DNA from: Streptomyces sp. CMB-StM0423
Lineage (GTDB): Bacteria; Actinomycetota; Actinomycetes; Streptomycetales; Streptomycetaceae
Length of the DNA stretch: 64,000 bases
NCBI RefSeq assembly: GCF_002847285.1
Contig: NZ_CP025407.1
Location: 5,583,001-5,647,000, forward strand
Direction of reading: 5' to 3'
The position numbers were made by a program, and so were the translations under genes. Below, one piece after another: positions 34,754-43,033 of this stretch (positions are counted from its first letter, which is position 1; each line of letters opens with the position of its first letter). The notes under the pieces were generated by a model. That model did not search any database, was not told the origin of the DNA, and worked only from the letters and a program-made list of their open reading frames with translations.

Positions 34754-36838
34754 GTGCCCAAGCTGACCGAACTGCCGAAGCGCATACTGATCGGCCGCGC
34801 GCTTCGCAGCGACCGGCTGGGCGAGACGCTGCTCCCCAAGCGCGTCGCGCTCCCGGTCTTCGCCTCCGACCCGCTGTCCTCGGTCGCGTACGCCCCGGGC
34901 GAGGTGCTGATCGTCCTGTCGATCGCCGGCGTCGGCGCGTACACGTACAGCCCCTGGATCACCGGGGCCATCGTCGTGCTGATGGTCGTCGTCGTCGCCT
35001 CGTACCGCAAGACGGTGCACGCCTACCCCAGCGGCGGCGGCGACTACGAGGTCGCCACCACCAACCTCGGCCGCCGCGCCGGCCAGGTGGTGGCCAGCGC
35101 GCTACTCGTCGACTACGTGCTGACCGTCGCGGTGTCGGTCTCCGCGGGTGTGGAGAACCTGGGCTCGGCCTGGGGATTCGTCGCGGACAACAAGGTGCTG
35201 TGCGCGCTGATCGTCATCGGCCTGCTCACCACCATGAACCTGCGCGGCGTGAAGGAGTCGGGAACCCTCTTCGCGATCCCCACCTACGTCTTCGTCGGCA
35301 GTGTCCTCATCATGATCGCGTGGGGCGCCTTCCGCGCCCTCGCCCTCGACGACACGATGCGCGCCCCCACCGCCGACCTGGAGGTCCACAGCGAGCACGC
35401 GGGCGGCCTCGCCGGCTTCGCGCTGGTCTTCCTGCTGCTACGGGCCTTCTCCTCCGGCTGCGCCGCGCTGACCGGCGTCGAGGCGATCAGCAACGGCGTG
35501 CCCGCCTTCCGCAAGCCCAAGAGCCGCAACGCGGCGACGACGCTGTCGATGATGGGGCTGCTGGCGATCGTCATGTTCGTCGGCATCATCATCCTCGCGC
35601 TCCACACCGACGTGCGGATGGCAGAGCGGCCCGCCGAGGACCTGCTGCGGAACGGCGAGGCGGTCGGCTCCGACTTCATCCAGAACCCGGTGATCGCGCA
35701 GGTCGGCGCGGCGGTCTTCGGCGACGGCTCGCTGCCGTTCGTCATCCTGGCGGCGGCCACGGCGCTCGTGCTGTTCCTGGCCGCCAACACCGCGTACAAC
35801 GGCTTCCCCGTGCTCGGCTCGATCCTCGCCCACGACCGCTTCCTGCCGCGCCAGTTGCACACCCGCGGCGACCGGCTGGCGTTCAGCAACGGCATCCTCT
35901 TCGTCGCCCTGCTCGCCGGCGCCCTCGTCTACGCGTTCAGGGCCGACTCCACCCGGCTGATCCAGCTCTACATCGTCGGCGTCTTCGTCTCCTTCACCTT
36001 CAGCCAGACCGGCATGGTGCGGCACTGGAACCGCGCGCTGACGACCGAGCACCGGCCCGACGCGCGCCGCCGCATCCTGCGGTCGCGGGCGATGAACGGC
36101 TTCGGCGCGGTGTTCTGCGCGCTGGTGCTGGTGGTCGTGCTGGTCACCAAGTTCAGCCACGGCGCGTGGATCGCGCTGGCCGGCATGCTCTTCTTCTACC
36201 TGGTGATGGCGGCCATCCGCCGCCACTACGACCGGGTCGCGCAGGAGGTCGCCGTCGCCGAGGGCGAAGAGGACGACGCGATGCCGCGCCCCGGGCACGT
36301 GCACTCCATCGTGCTCGTCTCCCAGTTGCACCGCCCGACGATGCGCGCACTGGCGTACGCGAAGCTCGTACGTTCCGACAAGCTGGAGGCGCTGACCATC
36401 GGGGTCGACGCCGAGGAGACGAGGAAGCTCCAGCAGCAGTGGGTGGACAGCGAGCTGGACGTGCCGCTGACCGTCATCGAGTCGCCGTACCGCGAGATCA
36501 CCAGGCCGCTGATCGAGTACGTCAAGCGGCTGCGCCAGGAGAAGCCGGACACAGTGATCAGCGTCTACATCCCGGAGTACGTCGTCGGGCACTGGTACGA
36601 GCACCTGCTGCATAACCAGAGCGCGCTGCGGCTGAAGGCGCGGCTGCTGTTCACGCCGGGCGTGATGGTGACGTCGGTGCCGTACCAGCTCGGCTCCAGC
36701 GAGCGTGCCAAGCGGCGGGCGCGGCGCAGCGCGGAGTGGCAGGCGCCCGGTGCGGTACGGGGTCCGGCGCCGGCGGGGGCGCGGAAGCGGCGGGAGCCGG
36801 CGGGGCGGGAGCCTTCGGGCCGGGAGCCGGGGCGGTAG
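34754..36838 (+). CDS. APC-superfamily permease with cytoplasmic C-terminal domain
   Basis: A 694-residue transporter: about twelve membrane helices of the APC fold (FASDPLSSVAYAPGEVLIVL near the start; GVKESGTLFAIPTYVFVGSV), then a roughly 190-residue soluble domain (SIVLVSQLHRPTMRALAYAK) resembling a universal-stress-like module, and a basic tail. It is annotated in relatives as an amino acid or potassium permease; the substrate cannot be read from sequence. GTG at 34754 is the first in-frame start near the conserved N-terminus. It converges with the nuclease gene, leaving 16 bp. Confidence 0.85.
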   Translation: MPKLTELPKRILIGRALRSDRLGETLLPKRVALPVFASDPLSSVAYAPGEVLIVLSIAGVGAYTYSPWITGAIVVLMVVVVASYRKTVHAYPSGGGDYEVATTNLGRRAGQVVASALLVDYVLTVAVSVSAGVENLGSAWGFVADNKVLCALIVIGLLTTMNLRGVKESGTLFAIPTYVFVGSVLIMIAWGAFRALALDDTMRAPTADLEVHSEHAGGLAGFALVFLLLRAFSSGCAALTGVEAISNGVPAFRKPKSRNAATTLSMMGLLAIVMFVGIIILALHTDVRMAERPAEDLLRNGEAVGSDFIQNPVIAQVGAAVFGDGSLPFVILAAATALVLFLAANTAYNGFPVLGSILAHDRFLPRQLHTRGDRLAFSNGILFVALLAGALVYAFRADSTRLIQLYIVGVFVSFTFSQTGMVRHWNRALTTEHRPDARRRILRSRAMNGFGAVFCALVLVVVLVTKFSHGAWIALAGMLFFYLVMAAIRRHYDRVAQEVAVAEGEEDDAMPRPGHVHSIVLVSQLHRPTMRALAYAKLVRSDKLEALTIGVDAEETRKLQQQWVDSELDVPLTVIESPYREITRPLIEYVKRLRQEKPDTVISVYIPEYVVGHWYEHLLHNQSALRLKARLLFTPGVMVTSVPYQLGSSERAKRRARRSAEWQAPGAVRGPAPAGARKRREPAGREPSGREPGR

Positions 36839-36854
36839 CGTCCGCGGGTCCGCC

Positions 36855-37559
36855 TCAGGGGCCGTAGGTGTGCTTCCAGCGGCGGCGGTGCCTTCGGTCG
36901 CCCTGGCCGGCGCCGTTGACGCGGCCGAGGGCTTCGAGGGTGGCCCCGTTGTTCCAGGTGCCCAGGTAGTCGCGGTGGACGGCGATCAGGCCGTTCTGCT
37001 GCGCGTACGCAAGCGACGGCCCGCTGAAGCCGGCGGTGGTGACGAAGACGGCGACGTCGGCGCGGGTGTGGGTCCTGGCGCCGAGCAGGTCGCGCATGTC
37101 GCGTTCGGCGATCCGGCGGCTGGGCGCGTACCGCTTGCACTGCGTGATGAGCAGCCGGCCGTCGGGGAGGCGGGCCATGACGTCGACGCCGTGGTCGCCG
37201 GACCGGCCGACGCGGCGTACGTCGGTGCAGCCGTCCCGGCGGAGCAGGTGTGCGACGTGCTCTTCGAACTCCTCGCCGGACATGGCGTCGATCTCGGGGA
37301 GGGTACGGCGGCCGGCGCTGATCCGGTCGTGGGCGCGCCACTGGCGGTCGCCGCGCCGGAGTACGCGGTCGGTGCGCCGGAGCCAGAAGGCCGTTGCCGC
37401 GAGCGTCGTGGCGGCGAGGGCGCCGAGGACGTACGGCCAGAGCGTGGACCAGTACAGGACGAGCAACGCCGGCAGGAGCACGCCGCCGGATAAGGCGGCC
37501 TTGAGGCGGGCCGCGTGCCGCCGCCGTGCGGCCGTGCGCCGTGGTCGTCGTGCCGCCAT
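36855..37559 (-). CDS. Membrane-anchored Mrr-like restriction endonuclease
   Basis: A 234-residue protein: a basic N-terminus, two hydrophobic segments (about residues 22-60, GVLLPALLVLYWSTLWPYVL), then an Mrr_cat PD-(D/E)xK nuclease domain with MSGEEFEEHVAHLLRRDG, GDHGVDVMA and LITQCKRY, giving the Asp and Gln-x-Lys catalytic set. It could cut modified DNA, or act in DNA repair at the membrane. No methylase or other defence gene is adjacent. The ATG at 37559 starts MAARRPRRTAARR. Confidence 0.82.
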   Translation of the reverse strand: MAARRPRRTAARRRHAARLKAALSGGVLLPALLVLYWSTLWPYVLGALAATTLAATAFWLRRTDRVLRRGDRQWRAHDRISAGRRTLPEIDAMSGEEFEEHVAHLLRRDGCTDVRRVGRSGDHGVDVMARLPDGRLLITQCKRYAPSRRIAERDMRDLLGARTHTRADVAVFVTTAGFSGPSLAYAQQNGLIAVHRDYLGTWNNGATLEALGRVNGAGQGDRRHRRRWKHTYGP

Positions 37560-37732
37560 CGCCCGCCCCCAGATCGGTTGTCGGTGCTGTGACGTAGTGT
37601 GAGGAACGCGGCACCGGTCGTGAAGGGCGCGACTCGGCCAGTCCCGGACGGCTGCCGTTCGTCCGCTTCGGGTACGGGCCGTCCGGTCGTGCTCGGAGGG
37701 GCCGGAGCTGCCGTCCCGCCGTCCCGCCGTGC

Positions 37733-39079
37733 TCAGAAGCCGCCGAAGCCGCCGTCCCCGAGCCCCCCGCCGCCGAAGCCCCCGTCTCCGAAGCCTCCGC
37801 CGCCGAAGTGGCCCCCGCCGAAGCCGCCGTCGAAGTCGCCGGGGTCGAAGTCGGCGCCGGTGTGGTCCCCGCCCGCGTAGCCGCCCTCGCCCATGCCGTC
37901 CGCCGTCGCCCAGCCGCCCGCGGCGTACACCGCCTGCCCCAGCATCGTGCCCACCAGCAGCCCCGGGAGGAGGCCGCCGCCGAAGTAGCCGCCCGCCCAG
38001 GGGGCGTACGCCGGGCCTGCGTTCCAGTACGGCTGCGGGCCGCGGGCGGTGTCGACCGTGCGGATCATCGGCTCCTCGCCGGCGGCCAGCAGGTTCGCGT
38101 CCGCGGTGCACGCCGGTACGGTGCGCGAGGCGGAGCCCGGCGGTGTCCACTCCACGTCGGCGGTCGAGGGGCCGTGACGGGGGTCGAAGAAGCACGGGGG
38201 GCGGCGCTCGGGGAGGGCGGCGCCGGTGCGGCGGGCCTCCAGGGTCGTCAGTGCGAACCGCCCCTCCGCAAGCGCCTCCGTCACGCCGCGTACGTCGCGG
38301 GGGCCGCCGGCCGCGTCCATCCGGGACTTGGCCTTTTCGTACGCGTCGAGCGCCTTCTGGTAGTCCGCGCGCATTGCGTCGTCCGCCACCGGGTCGGCGG
38401 GGTCGAAGGCGATACGGGTCATCTCCTCGCCGTACGCGGTGATGTCCTCGTCGACGACGGCGCGCAGCCGCGCCAGCTCGGCCCTGGCCCGCTCCGCGTC
38501 CCGCAGCCTGGCCCGCTGCCGGACGAACAGGACGCCGCCGACGACCAGCAGGAGCACGACGCCGACCGTGAGGGCCCCGGTACCGCCGATGCCGGTGCTG
38601 TCGCCCCAGCCGGAGGGCGCGCTGCCGCCGGCCTGCCCGGCGGCGTCGTCGGCGAAGGTGACGAGCTGGTCGGTGGCGTCGCCGGGGTGGGCGCCGACGG
38701 CGGCGCGGCGGAGGTTGTCGACGGCACGGGCGGACAGCACGCGGGCGTCGGCGGCGGCGCCGAAGCCGTTGCCGAGGCGGACGGCGTAGACGCCGGCGAT
38801 GCCGGTACGGGAGCGGAGGTTCTGCAGCACGTCGCGGGCGGCGGCGCCCGAGTCCGCGGGGAGTACGGCGACGAAGACGGGGCTGTCCTCGTCCTTGATC
38901 CGGGCGGCGAGTGCGTTGGCCCGGTCGACGGACATCTCGCCCCGGACGTCGGGGTGGACGTAGACGGGGCGGTCGCGCAGCGCCTCGGCGGCGTCGCCTA
39001 CGGGGTCCTGGGCGTGCGCGGGGGGCGCCGTGAGGAGCGCGGCGAGCAGGACGAGGAGCGGGGCCAGGAAGCGGTGCAT
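37733..39079 (-). CDS. Secreted or membrane protein with Gly/Phe-rich tail
   Basis: A 448-residue protein: signal peptide MHRFLAPLLVLLAALLTAPP, an extracytoplasmic domain of about 130 residues weakly reminiscent of TPM proteins (VYVHPDVRGEMSVDRANALA), one transmembrane helix (ALTVGVVLLLVVGGVLFV), a cytoplasmic coiled-coil-like part (RDAERARAELARLRAVVDED) and an extreme C-terminal tail of about 40 residues built of GGFGGG-type units. The function is unknown. ATG at 39079 is used; an in-frame ATG at 39088 is equally possible. Confidence 0.7.
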   Translation of the reverse strand: MHRFLAPLLVLLAALLTAPPAHAQDPVGDAAEALRDRPVYVHPDVRGEMSVDRANALAARIKDEDSPVFVAVLPADSGAAARDVLQNLRSRTGIAGVYAVRLGNGFGAAADARVLSARAVDNLRRAAVGAHPGDATDQLVTFADDAAGQAGGSAPSGWGDSTGIGGTGALTVGVVLLLVVGGVLFVRQRARLRDAERARAELARLRAVVDEDITAYGEEMTRIAFDPADPVADDAMRADYQKALDAYEKAKSRMDAAGGPRDVRGVTEALAEGRFALTTLEARRTGAALPERRPPCFFDPRHGPSTADVEWTPPGSASRTVPACTADANLLAAGEEPMIRTVDTARGPQPYWNAGPAYAPWAGGYFGGGLLPGLLVGTMLGQAVYAAGGWATADGMGEGGYAGGDHTGADFDPGDFDGGFGGGHFGGGGFGDGGFGGGGLGDGGFGGF

Positions 39080-39177
39080 ACCTGACATTCTTCTCGCGGC
39101 GTGGGCGGGCGCCACCCGGACGCCACCCGGGTTCCGGCCGTTGCCGCGGGGGCGGTCTCGTACGGGCGGACCGGCGG

Positions 39178-39209
39178 ACCTGGCGCCCGCCGATCGGCGG
39201 GCGCCAGGT
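39178..39209. terminator. 32-bp perfect palindrome
   Basis: Left arm ACCTGGCGCCCGCCGA is followed immediately by its exact complement; there is no spacer. It lies 150 bp past the end of the cupin gene on the minus strand and is its most likely terminator, though the distance and perfection are unusual. A GTCGGATGGGC direct repeat (39218, 39233) follows. Confidence 0.55.
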
Positions 39210-39361
39210 GGGCGAACGTCGGATGGGCGGGCGTCGGATGGGCTGGGGAGCCGGTCGGTGTGACCGCGGTGTCAGAGGGGGCGCCTACCTTAGGGCGGGG
39301 TGTGCGGGGGACGTGGGATGGGGGCTGGCGGCCTTGTGATGGCGGCGGTTTTGTTCCGCCG

Positions 39362-40090
39362 TTACGTGCCGATCGTCACCGCGCCGTCCAGGTCGCACGC
39401 CTGGAGCCGGCCGCACATCCCGTACCGCGACTCCGCCCCCGTCCGCTGCACCGACGCCGTCCGCAGGTGGGCGCCGTCCGTGCGGAGCGCGGTCAGGTGC
39501 GCCTCCGTCGCCGCCGCGGCGGCGGCCGGACCCCGTTCCCAGCGCTCGCGCCAGTTGTCCAGGTGCGGCCGTACCAGCTCCACCGCCCGCGTGTGGAACG
39601 CCTCCAGCGGCGCCGGGTCGCCCGCCCGTGCGGCCCCGGCCAGTTCGGCGAAGCCGGCCAGCGCCAGGTCGCGGCGCGCCTGCGCGGACTTCTCCGGCTC
39701 CGCCGGGTCGAGCGCGGCGGCGCGGGCGTAGGCGGCGTCGTCGTGCAGGACGTCCGACGGGAAGGGGAAGACGGCGTCGCCGGCCTCGGGCAGTCCGGCG
39801 TTCTGCATGAGGACGAGGATGTCGAGCCGGCCGTCGGCGTTGACGAGCCGGTGGATGGTGCCGGGCGTGAACCAGACGACGGCGTCCTCGACCAGCTCGG
39901 TCTCGGCGTACCCGGAGGCGGTCAGCGTCTGCACCGCGCCGTGGCCGCCGAGGACGACGTACGCCTCGGTGCAGGCGAGGTGCAGATGCGGGGTGCCGCC
40001 GCGGAGGCCGTCGGGGGCCTGCCAGTCGTAGACGCGGAGCCGGGAGACGCTGACGCCGCCGGGAAGGGGCGGGAGTGCGGGATCGGCCAT
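39362..40090 (-). CDS. Cupin-domain protein
   Basis: A 242-residue protein with a single cupin barrel in the first half: TPHLHLACTEAYVVLGGHG gives the HxHx(n)E metal-binding motif 1, and TIHRLVNADG the motif 2 His. The C-terminal half is helical. It could be a sugar isomerase-like or ligand-binding protein. ATG at 40090 is preceded by a weak GCTGGTGGC. A LacI-type dyad in its leader matches that of the operon at 16875, so it probably belongs to the same regulon. Confidence 0.75.
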   Translation of the reverse strand: MADPALPPLPGGVSVSRLRVYDWQAPDGLRGGTPHLHLACTEAYVVLGGHGAVQTLTASGYAETELVEDAVVWFTPGTIHRLVNADGRLDILVLMQNAGLPEAGDAVFPFPSDVLHDDAAYARAAALDPAEPEKSAQARRDLALAGFAELAGAARAGDPAPLEAFHTRAVELVRPHLDNWRERWERGPAAAAAATEAHLTALRTDGAHLRTASVQRTGAESRYGMCGRLQACDLDGAVTIGT

Positions 40091-40104
40091 GCCACCAGCA
40101 TGAC

Positions 40105-40116
40105 GCAAGCGCTTTC
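40105..40116. promoter_or_regulatory. LacI-type operator before the cupin gene
   Basis: Read in the gene's direction the site is GAAAGCGCTTGC, one base different from GAAAGCGCTTAC at 16850-16861. It ends 14 bases from the cupin ATG, against 13 bases at the other site. Confidence 0.65.
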
Positions 40117-40295
40117 TACGAACCAGCCCCCCGAACCGCCGGATCTGCCGCCCGGCCGCGCCACGCCAACGGGAGGCGGGCCCGCGGGCGCGCCGCCGGC
40201 GGGCGCTTCTGTCGGGGGCGCGGCCTACCCTTGGGCGGGTGTGCGGGGGGTATGCGGGGGATGTTCCGGATGTTCTGTGTGTGCCCGGTGCTGTG

Positions 40296-40394
40296 TGCAC
40301 TGGGTGCACTGGGTGCACTGGGTGTGCCGGGTGTGCCGGGTGTGCCGGGTGTGCCGGGTGTGCCGGGTGTGCCGGGTGTGCCGGGTGTGCGGGG
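40296..40394 (+). repeat. 9-bp minisatellite, 11 units
   Basis: Three TGCACTGGG units are followed by seven TGTGCCGGG units and one TGTGCGGGG variant, without interruption. All six frames stay open across it, so apparent His/Thr/Arg or Cys/Ala/Gly repeat proteins here are artefacts. It fills much of the 337-base gap (40091-40427) between the cupin gene's start and the deacetylase gene's end, which otherwise holds the LacI-type site. Confidence 0.9.
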
Positions 40395-40427
40395 TGTCGG
40401 GAGTGGTCAGGCGGCGGGCTTTCGTGG

Positions 40428-41075
40428 CTACGCCGGCTGTACCAGCGTGTATCCCTCGTCCAGCAGTCGCGGCAGGTAGTACTCCAACGCCCGTACCGTC
40501 GCCCACCTGTTGCCCCCGCCGTCGTGCGCCAGCACGATCGCACCCGCGTGCGCCTTCCTGAGCACCCTGCTCTCGATGAACGCCTGGTCGCGGTGGTCCC
40601 AGTCGAGCGTGTCGATGTCCCACTGGAAGGGCTCCATCTGCAGTTGCGCGCAGATCTCCAGGCTCGGCCCGTGCCACATCCCGTACGGCGCCCGCGCCAC
40701 CCGCGGCGGCGCACCCAGCTCCTTCGCCACCAGCTCGCAGGTCTGCTCCAGTTCGTCGCGCACCCGCGGCGTGCTGATCAGGTCGAGCTGCGGGTGGGTG
40801 TAGGAGTGGTTGCCGACGACGTGGCCCTCGGCGGCGATCCGGCGCAGCACGTCGCGGTTCCAGGGGATGTTCTCGCCGATGACGAAGAACGTCGCGCGCG
40901 CCCCGTGGCGGCGCAGGATCCGCAGGATCTCCGGCGTCTGCGTCGCGTGCGGGCCGTCGTCGAAGGTGAGCGCGATCTTTTTGCCGGTCTCCCGGAGCGT
41001 GGTGTGCGGTGCCGCGCGTACCCCGACCGGCCGGGTCGGTCCCGTGATACGGGCCATCCCGCCGGACGTCGTCAT
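40428..41075 (-). CDS. Polysaccharide deacetylase (NodB-type)
   Basis: A 215-residue carbohydrate esterase 4 domain with all five motifs: TFDDGPH, HSYTHP, RAPYG, DIDTLDWDH and IVLAHDGGG. It removes acetyl groups from chitin, peptidoglycan or similar. The in-frame ATG at 41075 yields no signal peptide. Upstream, the same frame stays open to TGA at 41277-41279 and would encode RRTALCLGLLGAYQLALA, a good signal peptide, but has no ATG, GTG or TTG. An ATG at 41280 is one frame away, before G5/C5 runs, so a frameshift or sequencing error is likely. Confidence 0.8.
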   Translation of the reverse strand: MTTSGGMARITGPTRPVGVRAAPHTTLRETGKKIALTFDDGPHATQTPEILRILRRHGARATFFVIGENIPWNRDVLRRIAAEGHVVGNHSYTHPQLDLISTPRVRDELEQTCELVAKELGAPPRVARAPYGMWHGPSLEICAQLQMEPFQWDIDTLDWDHRDQAFIESRVLRKAHAGAIVLAHDGGGNRWATVRALEYYLPRLLDEGYTLVQPA

Positions 41076-41287
41076 CGGTGCGGTGCCGGCGCGGGCGCCG
41101 GCCGGGCGCAGCCCGTACGAGGCCCGGCTGAGCGGCTTGCCGTCCGCCAGTCCCGTCCGGGCGGCCGCCGTCCCCGACCTGGGGGCGTGCGCGTCGGGGG
41201 CGAGGGCGAGCTGGTACGCGCCGAGCAGGCCCAGGCAGAGCGCGGTGCGCCGGGGGACCCCCGCGTGGGGTATTTGTCATATTTCAT

Positions 41288-41299
41288 GACCAACTGGTC
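41288..41299. promoter_or_regulatory. Palindrome GACCAACTGGTC upstream of the deacetylase gene
   Basis: A 12-bp dyad in the only AT-rich part of the deacetylase leader, just upstream of the out-of-frame ATG at 41280. Candidate operator. The remainder of 41300-41683 is GC-rich with no gene, RNA or clear signal. Confidence 0.35.
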
Positions 41300-41683
41300 T
41301 CACAAGGCGGAGCCAGAGCCGGTCAGCGACACGGGGCGCCGCGGCGAAGCACCGGATCGGGCCCCGGCGAGTGGCGGGGAGACCCGGAACGCGGTAGCAA
41401 CGGGGGCGTCTTGTGCGTCTCGTCCCGCCGCGCGGGCCGCCCGCGCGAACGTCGTACGGCGATGGTCTACGGGCCACGACCCGGCCGCTGACGGCGGGCC
41501 GCCGGAGCGGACACGGCCCGCCCACTACGCCGAATGGCCCAGGTCGGGCCCCTTCCACAGCGTGCCGGGGCCCGGACCGGGCTTCACTGGAAGCGTTGAC
41601 AACGGCGCCGGAGCCGGGAGCGCGGCCGTCACGAGGGCCCGCCGGACCGTCCCCGCGCCGAACGCGAGCTGAGGAGAGACGCC

Positions 41684-42823
41684 GTGCGGGCGACGTTCAC
41701 GCTGGGGCGCATCGCCGGGATCCGGATCGGGGTCCACTGGAGCGTAGTCCTGATCTTCGGCATCATCCTGGTCGGCCTCGCGCAGGGCCAGCTCCCGGAC
41801 TCCGATCCGGGCCGTCCCCGGGCGCTGTACTGGGCTGCGGGCCTGGTGGCCGCCGTGGTCTTCTTCGGCTCCCTCCTCGCCCACGAGCTGGCGCACGCCG
41901 TCGTCGCGCGGCGCAACGGCGTCGACGCTGACGACATCGTGCTCTGGCTGCTGGGCGGCGTGGCCCGGCTGAAGTCGGAGGCGTCGAGCCCGGGGGCGGA
42001 ACTGCGGATCGCGGGGATCGGCCCCCTGGTCAGCCTGGTGCTGGGCGGAATCTTCGCGCTGGCCACCTGGCTCCTCCACCACGCATCCGCGCCGGAGCTC
42101 GTGGTGCAGGTGATGGGCTGGCTGGCGGGCATCAACCTGCTGCTCGCCGTCTTCAACTCCCTGCCCGCCGCGCCGCTGGACGGCGGGCGGCTGCTGCGCG
42201 CGCTGCTGTGGTGGCGTACGGGAGACCGGCTGCGGGCGACCGCGGGGGCCACCGCGGCGGGCCGTGCGCTGGGCTGGCTGCTCATCGTGCTGGGGTTCGT
42301 GTGGTTCCTGAGGGGCGGCGGGTTCAGCGGCCTCTGGCTGGCGCTGATCGGCTGGTTCCTCATCGGGGCGGCCACCGCCGAGAGCCGGCAGGCGCAGTTG
42401 CGGGGCGTGCTCTCCGGTGTCCCCGTACGGAACGCCATGACGGCGGATCCGGTCGTCGTGGCGGCGACCCTGGACGTCGCGCACCTGCTGGACGACCCGA
42501 TGTACCGGCACTCGGCGTTCCCGGTCCTCGGCAGGGACGGGGAGCCGGTCGGCCTGGTGACGCTGCGCGGCGCCAGGCACGTGCGGCCCGACCACGGCGG
42601 GACGGTGTCCGTGGGCGAGGTGATGGTGCCGCTGGCGCAGCTCATCGTCGTAGGGCCGGACGACTCCCTGGCCGATCTGCTGCCCCGCATGTCGCCGGGG
42701 CCCGAGCACCGCGTCCTGGTCACCGAGGAGGGCAGGCTTGTCGGGATCCTGTCGCTGTCCGACATCAGCCGGACGGTCAGGTACCTGGCCGAGACCACCC
42801 CCCGCGCGAGACAGGGCCCCTGA
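41684..42823 (+). CDS. Site-2 protease-like M50 metalloprotease with CBS pair
   Basis: A 379-residue membrane protease: HELAH zinc motif at residues 67-71 within a hydrophobic helix (FFGSLLAHELAHAVVARRNG) and the second-site Asp166 in SLPAAPLDGGRLL. Two CBS domains follow (about residues 245-370, VRNAMTADPVVVAA and VSVGEVMVPLAQLIVVG) that may bind adenine nucleotides. This is the Rip3/SpoIVFB-like class that cleaves membrane proteins such as anti-sigma factors. GTG at 41684 follows AGGAGA. No cognate anti-sigma gene is nearby. Confidence 0.9.
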   Translation: MRATFTLGRIAGIRIGVHWSVVLIFGIILVGLAQGQLPDSDPGRPRALYWAAGLVAAVVFFGSLLAHELAHAVVARRNGVDADDIVLWLLGGVARLKSEASSPGAELRIAGIGPLVSLVLGGIFALATWLLHHASAPELVVQVMGWLAGINLLLAVFNSLPAAPLDGGRLLRALLWWRTGDRLRATAGATAAGRALGWLLIVLGFVWFLRGGGFSGLWLALIGWFLIGAATAESRQAQLRGVLSGVPVRNAMTADPVVVAATLDVAHLLDDPMYRHSAFPVLGRDGEPVGLVTLRGARHVRPDHGGTVSVGEVMVPLAQLIVVGPDDSLADLLPRMSPGPEHRVLVTEEGRLVGILSLSDISRTVRYLAETTPRARQGP

Positions 42824-42842
42824 CCGCGGGCCGCCGACTCCT

Positions 42843-42915
42843 CGTACGCCACGACCGTGCACGCCATGGCCGTGTACGCCATGGCCGTGTACGCCACGAC
42901 CGTGTACGCCATGGC
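42843..42915 (+). repeat. 15-bp tandem repeat
   Basis: Four full units of CGTG(T/C)ACGCCA(T/C)G(G/A)C run from 42856 to 42915, after a partial unit from 42843, in two alternating versions ending CATGGC or CACGAC. They lie between the M50 protease stop and panD. Confidence 0.85.
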
Positions 42916-43033
42916 CGTGCGGGGCCCTGCGGTGGTGTCGCTCACAGTTCGCCGGCCGCGGGACCGGTGCGGCGCGGCGGCGCGGTTACCCTGGCGTCGC
43001 TCCCGTACCCCCTGACCGCAGGCGAGGCCGCAC

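Noticed and set aside
40296..40394. CRISPR array
   Set aside because: Units are 9 bp and contiguous with no spacers, and there are no cas genes.
40225..41280. A His/Thr/Arg repeat protein across the minisatellite
   Set aside because: The repeat follows from 9-bp units being open in every frame; codon pattern and the NodB motifs place the gene in another frame, ending at 40428.
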